Source: Paeniglutamicibacter sulfureus | GTDB lineage: Bacteria > Actinomycetota > Actinomycetes > Actinomycetales > Micrococcaceae | Length of the DNA: 64,000 nucleotides | Direction of reading: 5' to 3' | Assembly (NCBI RefSeq): GCF_030512175.1 | Contig: NZ_JAULBL010000002.1 | Coordinates: 161,689-225,688 of the forward strand | Made by a program: the position numbers and the translations under genes | Part shown: in pieces, positions 16,873-25,024 of the stretch | Layout of the letters: each line of letters opens with the position of its first letter | How positions within the stretch are numbered: position 1 is the stretch's first letter | The notes under the pieces: generated by a model | Told to the model about the DNA's origin: nothing | Seen by the model: the letters and a program-made list of their open reading frames with translations, nothing else | Databases searched by the model: none

Positions 16873-18852
16873 CTAGATAGGTCCTGTCGTGAGGCGTACG
16901 CGGGGGTAGTCGGTCCAGTCGTGGCCGCTGTGGGCGCTCCAGCGTTCCGCGGCATAGACGGAGATGCCCAAGAGTTCAGCCAAGACCGAGGGCGGAAGGT
17001 CGCGGGCGAGGCTCATGAGTGCAACGTTCCTGGCGGCGCGAAGGCTGATGCCTCTGCGCGCGAGTGGTCCCCTGATCGTCGCGGTCGTGAGGTGGCGGCC
17101 TGCTCGCCGACCCTTGAAGATCCAGATGTTGCTCTCCCGGCCCGAGGTGGTTCCGGAGTCCAGAAGCCGCCGTAGCAACGCGCCCAATGCTGAGGGAAGC
17201 TTGATCGGTTCGGTTCCCAGCGAGAGATAGATCGTGTCGCCCTCCAACGTGACGGCATCGCGTCGAAGCGAGACGACGCGGGTCAGAGCCGTTCCGTAGA
17301 TGATGGCAAGCAGCCCGCCGACGCGCACCTCCAACCGAAGGTCCTCGGAGGTGAGCAGATCCTTTGCCCAGGCCCATCGTTCGTCCTCGGTAGCACCCGA
17401 GGTTCCCAAGCTGCTTTTCAGGTATTCGCTGCGCAGGCGCGTCAATCCCTGGGCGCCCGCCCAACGGATGAACGGCGTGAGTTGTTTGCCGGCCCTGCCG
17501 CGTGTTGCCACATAGTCGTCGAAGGTGCGCTGGGGCACGGTGCCCAGATCGAGACCGCGGTCATTGAGCGTGTCGAGCAGATTACAGACCGCGATCAGGT
17601 GGGCCTTGGATTGCCTGTGGCGGAGGCTTTCGTCCGTGGTGCCTAGATGCGCGGCATCGACAAACCGCGGATTGACGATCCACGCGGCATATTGCTTGAG
17701 AAGCGATCGGTTGGCTAGGTTGGGCAGGGCGGCGAAGTATTCCTCTTCCCACACTTCGAGCCGAATGCGGTCGAAATTTTCGGTGGGGACGACCCCGGAT
17801 TCCATGAGCAGGGCGGCGAGATACCCGGTCGCACCCCCTGCTCGGTGTCCGGCTATCGCGCGCAGCGAGATGGGGGCGTGGCCGGTGGCCATGTCGTGGA
17901 CGACGCGCGCCATCGGGCTGCGTCGGATCCAACTGATCACCGCGTCGGCGTTCTCCGGGTTCCTGAGCAGGTAGTGCTCAAGGGCCGTCAGCTGGGGATG
18001 AGTGGTGCCCTCGTCATCGGAGATGAGAATTCGAAGAAGCCGAGGTGCAACGCAAATGGTGCAGTAGTTTCCTTGGAGTGGTCGTTGGTCGTTGCCGCAT
18101 CCGGCACATTGGCCCAGGTCGAATTGGTTCGCGCAGTGAGGGCAGACGGGTCCCTCTTGGCGGAGGTAGGGGGCGATGCGGTATTCCCCGCAGCGGGAGC
18201 AAGTGCGGGGGCGTTTGCGCAGCGACTGGTAGCAACGCATGCACAGTGGTGTGTCTTCCTTCCGTGTCATGGTGGGGCGGATTTCTCCGCAATGGGAGCA
18301 TGCCGTGGAGGGGGAGGTATAGCATCCCTTGCAGACCGGCCCGGAGGCGCTTCGGACGACGGCGGTTCCGGGTCTTGCGCAGATGCTGCAGATTTCCCGG
18401 CTGCGGGGATCACGTCGCCAACAGGGCGCGCAATAGGGTTTGCCATCGATCATTCGGTGTCCGCCGCGGCGCACCTGATGGCAGGAGGTGCAATCCGGGG
18501 TGGTGGCGGGACGGTTGCACGATCCGCATCGCTTCCCTCCCTGGCCGTCCCGGTGTGGAAGGTTCTTGGCCAGCCCGCAGGAGGAACAGCGGGGCAGCTG
18601 GATGTTTTCGTAGCCTCGCGCGCGCAGGTCCTTGATCAGGCGGTACGCCGTCGGGGAGGCATCCGAGCGGCCCGAGGTGAGCAGGTCGGGTTTTAATGCC
18701 AGTTCGCGGGCGAAGCGGGTGCGGGCCTTCGCCCCGCCCGCCAGGAGAGCAGCCGAGGCAATGACCGAATCGGGCAACTCCGGCGCCTCTTTCCTGCACG
18801 CGTGGACAATCTGGGCAAGGGCCACGTCGGGGTCCACCGGCAGCGAATTCAT
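16873..18852 (-). CDS. Large recombinase with zinc-ribbon array (TnpB-like)
   Basis: A 659-residue protein. Residues about 75-285 contain twelve CxxC pairs (CSSC, CGSC, CTSC, CAPC and so on), forming several zinc ribbons likely to contact DNA or protein. The C-terminal part from about residue 430 resembles a tyrosine recombinase catalytic fold (RRDAVTLEGDTIYLSLG, a helical block ending in SVYAAERW). Not all catalytic residues can be placed with confidence. Tn554 TnpB has 630 residues and works with TnpA and TnpC. The start ATG overlaps the small HTH gene by 4 bases. Confidence 0.7.
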   Translation of the reverse strand: MNSLPVDPDVALAQIVHACRKEAPELPDSVIASAALLAGGAKARTRFARELALKPDLLTSGRSDASPTAYRLIKDLRARGYENIQLPRCSSCGLAKNLPHRDGQGGKRCGSCNRPATTPDCTSCHQVRRGGHRMIDGKPYCAPCWRRDPRSREICSICARPGTAVVRSASGPVCKGCYTSPSTACSHCGEIRPTMTRKEDTPLCMRCYQSLRKRPRTCSRCGEYRIAPYLRQEGPVCPHCANQFDLGQCAGCGNDQRPLQGNYCTICVAPRLLRILISDDEGTTHPQLTALEHYLLRNPENADAVISWIRRSPMARVVHDMATGHAPISLRAIAGHRAGGATGYLAALLMESGVVPTENFDRIRLEVWEEEYFAALPNLANRSLLKQYAAWIVNPRFVDAAHLGTTDESLRHRQSKAHLIAVCNLLDTLNDRGLDLGTVPQRTFDDYVATRGRAGKQLTPFIRWAGAQGLTRLRSEYLKSSLGTSGATEDERWAWAKDLLTSEDLRLEVRVGGLLAIIYGTALTRVVSLRRDAVTLEGDTIYLSLGTEPIKLPSALGALLRRLLDSGTTSGRESNIWIFKGRRAGRHLTTATIRGPLARRGISLRAARNVALMSLARDLPPSVLAELLGISVYAAERWSAHSGHDWTDYPRVRLTTGPI

Positions 18853-19193
18853 GCGCCCTGCGGGGCCTGTGGCGGGCGGTGGATCCTGGCAGGCTTCGGC
18901 CGCAGGTTTCCGATGGAACCACGGGTCGGTTCACCGGAGACGGCAACGGATTTCTCCTCCACGACGCGGACCTCGATCAGGTCCGAGACCGTGCAGTTCA
19001 GCGCGGCACACACCGCGCCGATGAAGCTCAGGTTCGCCCGCTCGGGTGTCTGGGTAACGAGCCGGAACACCTGTTCGCGGGAGAGGCTGACGCCGTACTC
19101 CTCAAGCAGGGGGATCAACTCGGTGGTCTTGAAGAGCCCTTGGTCCGCCATGATGCGGCGCAAATTCCAGGTGGTCTCAACATGTTTGGTCAT
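18849..19193 (-). CDS. Small HTH protein (TnpC-like)
   Basis: A 114-residue protein with a Cro/XRE-like helix-turn-helix over residues about 10-75 (GVSLSREQVFRLVTQTPERANLSFIGAVCAALNCTVSDLIEV) and a basic, proline-rich tail. It sits between the two recombinase genes and overlaps both by 4 bases, so the three are surely one operon. The size fits TnpC of Tn554 (125 aa), which influences transposition frequency and orientation. A DNA-binding accessory role is inferred. Confidence 0.75.
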   Translation of the reverse strand: MTKHVETTWNLRRIMADQGLFKTTELIPLLEEYGVSLSREQVFRLVTQTPERANLSFIGAVCAALNCTVSDLIEVRVVEEKSVAVSGEPTRGSIGNLRPKPARIHRPPQAPQGA

Positions 19194-20299
19194 GTCAGCT
19201 CCAGGGTGTTGAAGCGGCCCAAGGCGTCCGCCAGGATTCGGTTCTTGTAGTCGCCGCTGACGGAGGTGTAGATGGCCGTCGTTGAGGAGTGCTGGTGGCC
19301 GACCTGCTCTTGGACGAATCGATCGGCATAGCCGTATTCGATCAGATGCGTGACATAGGAATGGCGTAGGCAGTGCAGCGTCAGGGCGGGGTCGAGGCCG
19401 GCTTCGCGCCGCAGGGCGGTGAACCGCCGGTCAATGTACTCCAGGGAGACACGGGTTTTCCGTTCGGTGGGCCAGAGCGCCGGCAGGTCGCCGGGTGAGA
19501 ACAGTGCCCTGCCTTCGTCGACCCATTGCCTCATGCCGTCTATCCACCATGACAGTTCCGGGACGAGCAAGACGGTCCGGCGTTTCGGCACGCTTCCCTT
19601 GCTCGCCTTGCCCCATCGAACATGCATGGCGGCGTACCGTTCCCACTCGGGGACACGGGCATTGCGGTGAAGGTCGTGGAGGTCCAGGCCCCGAAGTTCG
19701 GCCCGTCGCAGTCCGAAGGCATAGGCGGTCTTGAACATCTGAGCGTCCCGCAGTGCTGCCAGCGCGCCCTTCCGTCCTTCACGGATCGAGGATTCAACCC
19801 GTGAATCCGCATAGTCGAACAATGTCTGTATCTCATCGAATGTCAGTGCCCGCCGTGCCGGGCGCCCTTCGTAGTCCGCCACGTGTTTCGTCGTGTTCCA
19901 TGGCAGGCAGATCTGGGAGGGCGTGTTCCCGAATTGGGACTCGCAGATCTCCACCCAGTCATAGTCGGGGCTGATCAGGTAGTTGCAGAAAACCTGCAGG
20001 ATCCCTTGCCGTTGCCTGATGGTCGAAAGCGCAAGTCTCTTGGAACGCATGGAGCTGGTGTATTCTTCCAGGTCGGAGGCTTGCCACTGCCACGGGTAGG
20101 TCCCTGCATACTCGCCGAAGTTCCTGACGGTGGAGGTTCGGCTTTCAATGGTGGCGTCGGCCAGGCTTCGGCTTCGTTGCTGTTGCTCCCAGGAACCGAG
20201 CATGGATTCGTAGACCGCTTCATCTGGATGAAGGGCCGCGGTCCCGGAATCGAGGGATAGCACGTTCCGGAGGTTGCTGACGTCCAAGAATTGTTGCAT
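19190..20299 (-). CDS. Tyrosine recombinase (TnpA-like integrase)
   Basis: Site-specific recombinase of 369 residues. An N-terminal SAM-like core-binding domain (about 30-120) precedes the catalytic domain. Active-site residues are visible: Arg in AFGLRRAELRGL, HCLRHSY (HxxR), His in GHQHSST, and nucleophile Tyr in TTAIYT. It starts at ATG 20299, which lies inside an inverted repeat of GTTGCAT motifs, so the protein may control its own expression by binding there. First gene of the recombination operon and nearest to the right junction of the element. Confidence 0.92.
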   Translation of the reverse strand: MQQFLDVSNLRNVLSLDSGTAALHPDEAVYESMLGSWEQQQRSRSLADATIESRTSTVRNFGEYAGTYPWQWQASDLEEYTSSMRSKRLALSTIRQRQGILQVFCNYLISPDYDWVEICESQFGNTPSQICLPWNTTKHVADYEGRPARRALTFDEIQTLFDYADSRVESSIREGRKGALAALRDAQMFKTAYAFGLRRAELRGLDLHDLHRNARVPEWERYAAMHVRWGKASKGSVPKRRTVLLVPELSWWIDGMRQWVDEGRALFSPGDLPALWPTERKTRVSLEYIDRRFTALRREAGLDPALTLHCLRHSYVTHLIEYGYADRFVQEQVGHQHSSTTAIYTSVSGDYKNRILADALGRFNTLELT

Positions 20300-20331
20300 C
20301 TAATCGATGACTGTATGAATAGATGCAACAA
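20291..20331. repeat. 12-bp inverted repeat at the integrase start
   Basis: TTGTTGCATCTA (20291-20302) and its exact complement TAGATGCAACAA (20320-20331) flank a 17-base spacer and overlap the integrase ATG. The core GTTGCAT also occurs in the dyad at 20430-20446, so both are probably recombinase arm sites. Confidence 0.6.
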
Positions 20332-20429
20332 CTGTCAATGGCCAATTCAACAGGTCAATGGTTAGGCTGAAGTCCCCGGCGCTGCTTCCCGAGCTCTTGG
20401 GCTATTGGCTACGGGTGAATACGTATCCA

Positions 20430-20446
20430 GTTGCATTTTATGCAAC
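20430..20446. repeat. GTTGCAT dyad near the right end of the element
   Basis: GTTGCAT-TTT-ATGCAAC is a perfect inverted repeat 12 bases inside the right umuC junction. It repeats the motif found at the integrase start about 100 bases away. Probably the recombinase recognition site at the right end. Confidence 0.6.
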
Positions 20447-20458
20447 AGTCCATGCTTG

Positions 20459-21304
20459 AAAACCCTGGCCAAGCTGGCCAACAAGGCCGCCAAGAAGAAC
20501 GCCCACCTGGGCGGGGTCTGCGTGTGGGATGCCGTCACCAGGGAAGACCGCGAACAACTCCTGGGCCGGCTGCCCACGGTGGAAATCTGGGGCATCGGCC
20601 CCCGCCTGGCCAAGCGGCTGCTGGGTTTGGGGATCCGGAGCATGAAGGACCTGCGCGATGCCGACGCGGTGATGCTGCGCAACCGCTTCTCCATTGTCAT
20701 GATGCGCACCGTTCTCGAGCTGAGGGGAACCCCCTGCATCCCCATGGAGGAAGAACACGAAATCAAGGGACAGCTGATTTTCAGCCGCTCCTTCTCCACT
20801 CCGATCACCGACACGCACGGCATGGAGCAGGTGCTGGGGATCTACGCCCAACAGGCCTCCGCCCGCCTGCACAAGCACCAGCGGCAGGCCAAGGTGCTCA
20901 CCGCCTGGGCCATGACCAGCTACTACAACACCCACGACAACCATCAGCCCTCGGTGACCGTCGCTCTTCCGGGTCCGACCGCGGACCCGCTGCTGCTCAC
21001 GCGCGCGGCCAAGGCGCTGCTTCCCAAGATCCTGGACGGGGTGAAGTACGCCCGGGCCGGAATCGTGGTGACCGATATCCGACCCACCGGCGCCCAAGAG
21101 ACCTTCGAGCCATTCGTGAACCCCCACGAGGCCAAGGAAATCGGGCCGCTGATCCAGAAGATCAAACAGCGCCACGGAATGAACGCAGTCGGACTGGGCC
21201 TGGCGGGAATGAAGACCGGCCCCGAATGGACGATGCGCCGCGAGATGATGTCACCGCGCTACACCACCCACTGGGACGAGCTGCTGACCGTATACGCCAG
21301 CTGA
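20459..21304 (+). pseudogene. umuC: umuC, 3' fragment
   Basis: The remaining about 280 codons of the polymerase, starting at KTLAKLANKAAKK and continuing through a helix-hairpin-helix segment (IWGIGPRLAKRLLGLGI) and the little-finger domain to a normal stop. Fused in frame to the 5' fragment at 12007-12494 it would give a protein of about 440 residues, the normal UmuC length. A frame opening at 20405 inside the transposon could give an N-terminally altered product but lacks the catalytic palm. Precise excision of the element should restore the gene. Confidence 0.88.
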
Positions 21305-21313
21305 TTGAACTTT

Positions 21314-21767
21314 TACTCACGCACTCGTTTGAGTGAATGAGTAATGCATCATCTACTCCCCGCGGAATCCCGGCGGTTTGAGGGCGTCCTGGGTGCTCGC
21401 TCGCTCACACCCAGGAACCGGGCGCCCCGCTGGCGCGGTGCGGCTGTTGACCTGATCCGCCTTTCGGCGGATCAGGTGCCGGCCTTCGGCCGTCCCCTTT
21501 TTTCGGTTGCTGTCCTTCGGAGTCTATGGCCCGACACCAAGGGCACAAGCCCCTTGCTGCGCTGCGGGGCCAAGCGCCCGGATTCTTTGATCGGCGCTGC
21601 GCTTATTTCCTCACAAAGAATGCCGGTCCCTTGCCCTGCGGGTTGCTGCTCCTTGGTGCTCGGTCCGCTTCATTTCATTTCGCCAGCAACCAAAAAACGC
21701 GGGGGAGAGACAAAGCGCGCAGGCTGGTTCCGCGATCCCCCTCACCCACAGATTGAGGAAAACAACC
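21314..21767 (+). repeat. Structured intergenic repeat, copy 1 (candidate leader RNA)
   Basis: First of three related non-coding units, ending at the start of a 58-codon gene. It begins with the dyad ACTCA-CACTC...GAGTG-TGAGT, then the stems CCTGGGTG/CACCCAGG and CCTGATCCGCC-TTTC-GGCGGATCAGG. The strand TTTTTTCGGTTGCTG (21498-21512) can pair with CAGCAACCAAAAAA (21684-21697), closing a domain of about 190 bases. Inside it, ATTCTTTG pairs with CAAAGAAT. The other copies keep these pairings with some different bases. Frames through it differ between copies, so it is not coding. Confidence 0.65.
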
Positions 21768-21944
21768 ATGAACACGATCAGGGCAACAGACGGAATCCAA
21801 CTCAGCGCAGAAACGGACGTGCTGCTGGCATCCAGACTCGCAGACCACGAGCTGGGTACTGGTTGGGACAAGGGAATCAGCCCGTTCGATCAGCACACAA
21901 TCCTTGGTGAATATCTTGAATTCGTTGGCGAATTTTCAAGCTAA
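21768..21944 (+). CDS. Hypothetical 58-residue protein
   Basis: A small acidic protein beginning MNTIRATDGIQLS at ATG 21768, eight bases after GAGGA. It directly follows repeat copy 1 and precedes the DUF3560 gene by 34 bases, probably in one transcript. The DUF4192 gene after repeat copy 3 begins in the same context (GAGGAAAACAACC then ATG). No function recognised. Confidence 0.55.
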   Translation: MNTIRATDGIQLSAETDVLLASRLADHELGTGWDKGISPFDQHTILGEYLEFVGEFSS

Positions 21945-21978
21945 GTAGTAGCCCCACTAGGAACAAGGAGAACAACAA

Positions 21979-22959
21979 ATGCTGACTATTACGCACACCC
22001 ACGAAGCTGGAACCTTGATTGAGGGAACCATCAAGGGCGACGGCACCGCCGAAGTCCTCAAAGCCAACGGCTGGCGTTGGGGTCGCAGCATCGCCAGCTG
22101 GTTTGTCCCCATGAGCCGCGACCGGATGCCCAAGCTCTACAAGATCGAGGGCACGGCAACCGCACTCCGGGCGGCAGGGTTCGAGGTTGAAACGGACCTT
22201 GACGAGACCACCCGCTCAACGGCCGACGTCGAAGCGGCAAGGATCGAACGCCAAAGCCGGCGCGTCGAAGCCCTGGAAGCCAAGGCCCAGCGCAAGAGCA
22301 CCACAGCCGACGACGCCGAGCGCCGCGCCCGGGCAGCAGGCGACGCCCTGCCTTGGGGAGGCGAGCCAATCAAGATCGGCCACCACAGCGAGAACCGCCA
22401 CCGCAACGCCATCGAAAAGGCACACCGAGCCATGGGCGCATCGGTCGCTGCCGACCGTGACGCCATCGAGGCAGCCGAACGCGCCGCGACGGCAGCCCAC
22501 ACGACGGGCGCACGCTACAGCGTGCAGACCGTCGCAAACCGCATCAAGAAGCTCGAAGCCGACATCCGAGGCACCCAGCGCAACATCGACGGCCGCCGCG
22601 AGTGGATCAAGGACGAAGCCGGCCGGGACATGCTCAGCAACGAACCCATCGGCGTCACCGGAGCATACCGTGAGCGCCTGCTCACGCGGCTAGCTGAACA
22701 AAACGATCAGCTCACCTACTGGAAGCAGATCCGCGCCGAACAGATCGCCACAGGCAAGGCCACCAACTACAGCCGGGAAACCATCAACAAGGGCGACTAC
22801 GTGCGGTACCGGTTCGGCTGGGCCGAAGTGGTGCGAGCCAACGCCAAAACGGTGTCGGTCAAAACCGAATACACCTGGACGGACAAAATCGAATACGAGG
22901 CACTGACCGACCACAAGACAGCAGCCGAATATGCCGAAGCCCGGGCAGCCATCAGCTAG
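21979..22959 (+). CDS. DUF3560 domain-containing protein
   Basis: A 326-residue plasmid/ICE-associated protein. The N-terminal 75 residues resemble the compact domain in which a residue pattern like NGWRWGRSIASWFVPMSRDR recurs in DUF3560 proteins. A long helical, probably coiled-coil region follows (about 80-260, rich in Ala, Glu and Arg), then a small beta domain (GDYVRYRFGWAEVVRANAKTVSV). The function is unknown. Start at ATG 21979 after AAGGAGAA. A Rho-independent terminator follows at once, so this gene ends the unit driven from repeat copy 1. Confidence 0.8.
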   Translation: MLTITHTHEAGTLIEGTIKGDGTAEVLKANGWRWGRSIASWFVPMSRDRMPKLYKIEGTATALRAAGFEVETDLDETTRSTADVEAARIERQSRRVEALEAKAQRKSTTADDAERRARAAGDALPWGGEPIKIGHHSENRHRNAIEKAHRAMGASVAADRDAIEAAERAATAAHTTGARYSVQTVANRIKKLEADIRGTQRNIDGRREWIKDEAGRDMLSNEPIGVTGAYRERLLTRLAEQNDQLTYWKQIRAEQIATGKATNYSRETINKGDYVRYRFGWAEVVRANAKTVSVKTEYTWTDKIEYEALTDHKTAAEYAEARAAIS

Positions 22960-22971
22960 CTAAAAGGAACC

Positions 22972-23008
22972 GGGGGAGGGGGCGCCGTGTGGGTGTCCCC
23001 TCCTTTTT
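22972..23008 (+). terminator. Rho-independent terminator after the DUF3560 gene
   Basis: GGAGGGG (22975-22981) pairs with CCCCTCC (22997-23003) and is followed by TTTTT. Almost the same sequence, including the loop, recurs at 23946-23982. Confidence 0.85.
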
Positions 23009-23010
23009 CG

Positions 23011-23058
23011 TGGTGGTGCGGGCGGCCTCCGCCGCCAGCTCCCCCGGCCGCCGACGCT
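23011..23058. repeat. GC-rich short repeat, copy a
   Basis: A block starting GCGGGCGGCCTCCGCCGCC directly follows the terminator. It recurs at 23986-24034 after the second terminator, and in variant form at 26184-26235 inside a small gene. It can form hairpins (GGCGGCC/GGCCGCC). Function unknown. Confidence 0.7.
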
Positions 23059-23092
23059 GCGCGATGGCCAGGTCCGGCAACATCGCGTCTGG

Positions 23093-23526
23093 TACTCACG
23101 GACTCGTTTGAGTGAATGAGTAATGCATCATCTACTCCCGGCGGAATGCCGGGGGTTTCAGGGAGTCCTGGGTACTCGCTCGCTCGCACCCAGGAACCGG
23201 GCGTCCGCTGCGCGGCCGGCTGTTGACCTGATCCGCCTTTCGGCGAATCAGGTGCCGGCCTGCGGCCGTCCCCTTTTTTCGGTTGCTGTCCTTCGGAGTT
23301 TATGGCCCGACACCAAGGGCACAAGCCCCTTGCTGCGCTGCGGGGCCAGCCCGGCAAATTCTGTGTCCGGCGCTGCGCTTATTTCCGGACAAACAATTGG
23401 CCGGCCTGCCCTACGGGTTGCTGCTCCTTGGTGCTCGGTCCGCTCATTTCATTTCGCCAGCAACCAAAAAACGCGGGGGAGAGACAAAGCGCGGGGCTGG
23501 TTCCGCGATCCCCCTCACTCACAGAT
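23093..23526 (+). repeat. Structured intergenic repeat, copy 2 (candidate leader RNA)
   Basis: Second copy, same order of elements as copy 1. The closing helix is kept: TTTTTTCGGTTGCTG (23274-23288) with CAGCAACCAAAAAA (23458-23471). The internal helix is made of different bases from copy 1: here GTCCGG pairs with CCGGAC while the flanking ATT/AAT ends remain. That is the pattern expected of selected base pairing. It ends about 90 bases before the next small gene. Confidence 0.65.
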
Positions 23527-23615
23527 TGCTTCAAGCAAACAGGCAATCATGGTAGGCCGTGAATAGCATGGCCCTACGGTTAGTTTCCACTACCTAGAGA
23601 ACGAGGACGAAGACG

Positions 23616-23936
23616 ATGATTTCCAACGAACAGCTCCAGGCCGTTCTTGACGAGCACGTTCCGGCAGAACTCCAAGGAGACTTCGAACTGCGCGCCATTT
23701 GCCATTCCATTGCAGCCATCCGATATCCGGTGAGCCCTTCTGAGGCAAGACTCTTTTCCTCACCAATTCTGATGCCAGCCGACAGCCCAGAAGAAGAGGA
23801 CTACTTCAAGGACACCGGCATGATCCTCTTGGAATCCTGCGACCAGCGCCTCACGTGGCGAATCGGCGAGATCCAGGACGCCGTTTTTGGCATGTTCTCA
23901 ATAGAAGAAGAAACTGACCCTATAGCAGAGCAGTAA
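23616..23936 (+). CDS. Hypothetical protein
   Basis: A 106-residue acidic protein (many Glu/Asp, pI clearly low) with no membrane segment and no recognised family. It starts at ATG 23616 after GAGGACGAAGACG. It stands alone between repeat copy 2 and a terminator, so it is a monocistronic unit of the same kind as its neighbours. Confidence 0.6.
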   Translation: MISNEQLQAVLDEHVPAELQGDFELRAICHSIAAIRYPVSPSEARLFSSPILMPADSPEEEDYFKDTGMILLESCDQRLTWRIGEIQDAVFGMFSIEEETDPIAEQ

Positions 23937-23945
23937 CCACGCGGT

Positions 23946-23982
23946 GGGGGAGGGGGCGCCGTTTGGGTGTCCCCTCCTTTTT
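23946..23982 (+). terminator. Rho-independent terminator, second copy
   Basis: The same GGAGGGG/CCCCTCC stem with a T5 tail as at 22972-23008, located 10 bases after the preceding stop codon. The duplication includes the GC-rich repeat behind it. Confidence 0.85.
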
Positions 23983-23985
23983 CGT

Positions 23986-24034
23986 GGTGCGGGCGGCCTC
24001 CGCCGCCAGCTCCCCCGGCCGCCAGACGCTGCGC
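23986..24034. repeat. GC-rich short repeat, copy b
   Basis: Near-identical to the block at 23011-23058 and again directly behind the terminator. The pair shows that terminator plus GC block moved or was duplicated as one unit. Confidence 0.7.
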
Positions 24035-24086
24035 GCGGTTACAGTGCCCACTGCACGCACGGGTTTCCCGGTGCCTAGCCTGGGCG

Positions 24087-24429
24087 TGCTGACCTTCGGT
24101 CATGATGGCGCGGTGCGCCACTGCTGGCCACTTCGCAAGCGGCGGCCATGTGCTGGCCACTTCGCAAGCGGCGGCCATGTGCTGGCCACTTCGCAAGCGG
24201 CGGCCATGTGCTGACCTTCGGTCATGATGGCGCGGTGCGCCACTGCTGGCCACTTCGCAAGCGGCGGCCATGTGCTGGCCACTTCGCAAGCGGCGGCCAT
24301 GTGCTGACCTTCGGTCATGATGGCGCGGTGCGCCACTGCTGGCCACTTCGCAAGCGGCGGCCATGCGCTGACCTTCGGTCATGATGGCGCGGTGCGCCAC
24401 TGCTGGCCACTTCGCAAGCGGCGGCCATA
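24087..24429. repeat. Two-component tandem repeat array (A/B units)
   Basis: Eleven units without spacers. A is 35 bases beginning TGCTGACCTTCGGTCATG. B is 29 bases beginning TGCTGGCCACTTCGCAAGC. The order is A B B B A B B A B A B, with almost no variation except GCGCTGACC at the last A. Each A has two small hairpins (GACCTTCGGTC and GGCGCGGTGCGCC), and each B has an imperfect GGCC...GGCC dyad. Not CRISPR, because there are no unique spacers. Iterons, a partition site or a recombination hot spot are possible. From 24430 to 24628 nothing further is recognised. Confidence 0.85.
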
Positions 24430-24628
24430 CGAGTTTCCGGCCACCTCGTTTGGCTGTGGATGGCCTGACATTTCATCGCAGGCGTGTCCACCCACCCACA
24501 ACACAGCACTTCACCCACCGCCCCGACGCACAAACTCGCCACACCCGCTACCGCGCATGGACGACTTGCGTGGACGGCACCGTGGATGAGCTGACCGGAA
24601 AGCCCCGGGGGATCGTTGATCAGTTAAC

Positions 24629-25024
24629 CGGGGGTTTGAGGGCGTCCTGGGTACTCGCTCGCTCGCACCCAGGAACCGGGCGCCCCGCTGGCGCGGTGCG
24701 GCTGTTGACCTGATCCGCCTTTCGGGAAATCAGGTGCCGGCCTTCGGCCGTCCCCTTTTTTCGGTTGCTGTCCTTCGGAGTTTATGGCCCGACACCAAGG
24801 GCACAAGCCCCTTGCTGCGCTGCGGGGCCAGCCCGGCAAATTCTGTGTCCGGCGCTGCGCTTATTTCCGGACAAACAATTGGCCGCACCTGCCCTACGGG
24901 TTGCTGCTCCTTGGTGCTCGGTCCGCTCATTTCATTTCGCCAGCAACCAAAAAAACGCGGGGGAGAGACAAAGCGCGGGGCTGGTTCCGCGATCCCCCTC
25001 ACCCACAGAATGAGGAAAACAACC
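24629..25024 (+). repeat. Structured intergenic repeat, copy 3 (candidate leader RNA)
   Basis: Third copy, lacking the first about 60 bases with the ACTCA/TGAGT dyad. The closing helix TTTTTTCGGTTGCTG (24756-24770) with CAGCAACC plus A-run (24941-24955) is intact. The GATC hairpin has decayed on one side (GGGAAATCAGG). It ends at the Shine-Dalgarno sequence of the DUF4192 gene with the same last bases as copy 1. Confidence 0.65.

Larger units (their letters stand above)
12490..20463. mobile_element. Tn554-like element inserted in umuC
   Basis: A roughly 8-kb insertion splits umuC between GIAKT and KTLAK. The pentamer AAAAC occurs at both junctions (12490-12494 and 20459-20463), so the exact edges are uncertain by a few bases. 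It carries three overlapping minus-strand recombination genes near the right end: tyrosine recombinase (369 aa), small HTH protein (114 aa) and large recombinase (659 aa). Their sizes match TnpA, TnpC and TnpB of Tn554. No long terminal inverted repeats were seen, as expected for Tn554. Tn554 itself targets a DNA-repair gene (radC), which makes a umuC target plausible. Confidence 0.75.

Noticed and set aside
21526-23562. Frames inside the structured repeats (for example MARHQGHKPLAALRG...)
   Set aside because: The frame and C-terminus change between copies through small indels, there is no ribosome site, and conservation follows pairing instead of codons.
24087-24429. CRISPR-like repeat array
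   Set aside because: Units follow each other directly, of two alternating types, with no unique spacers and no cas genes in the window.
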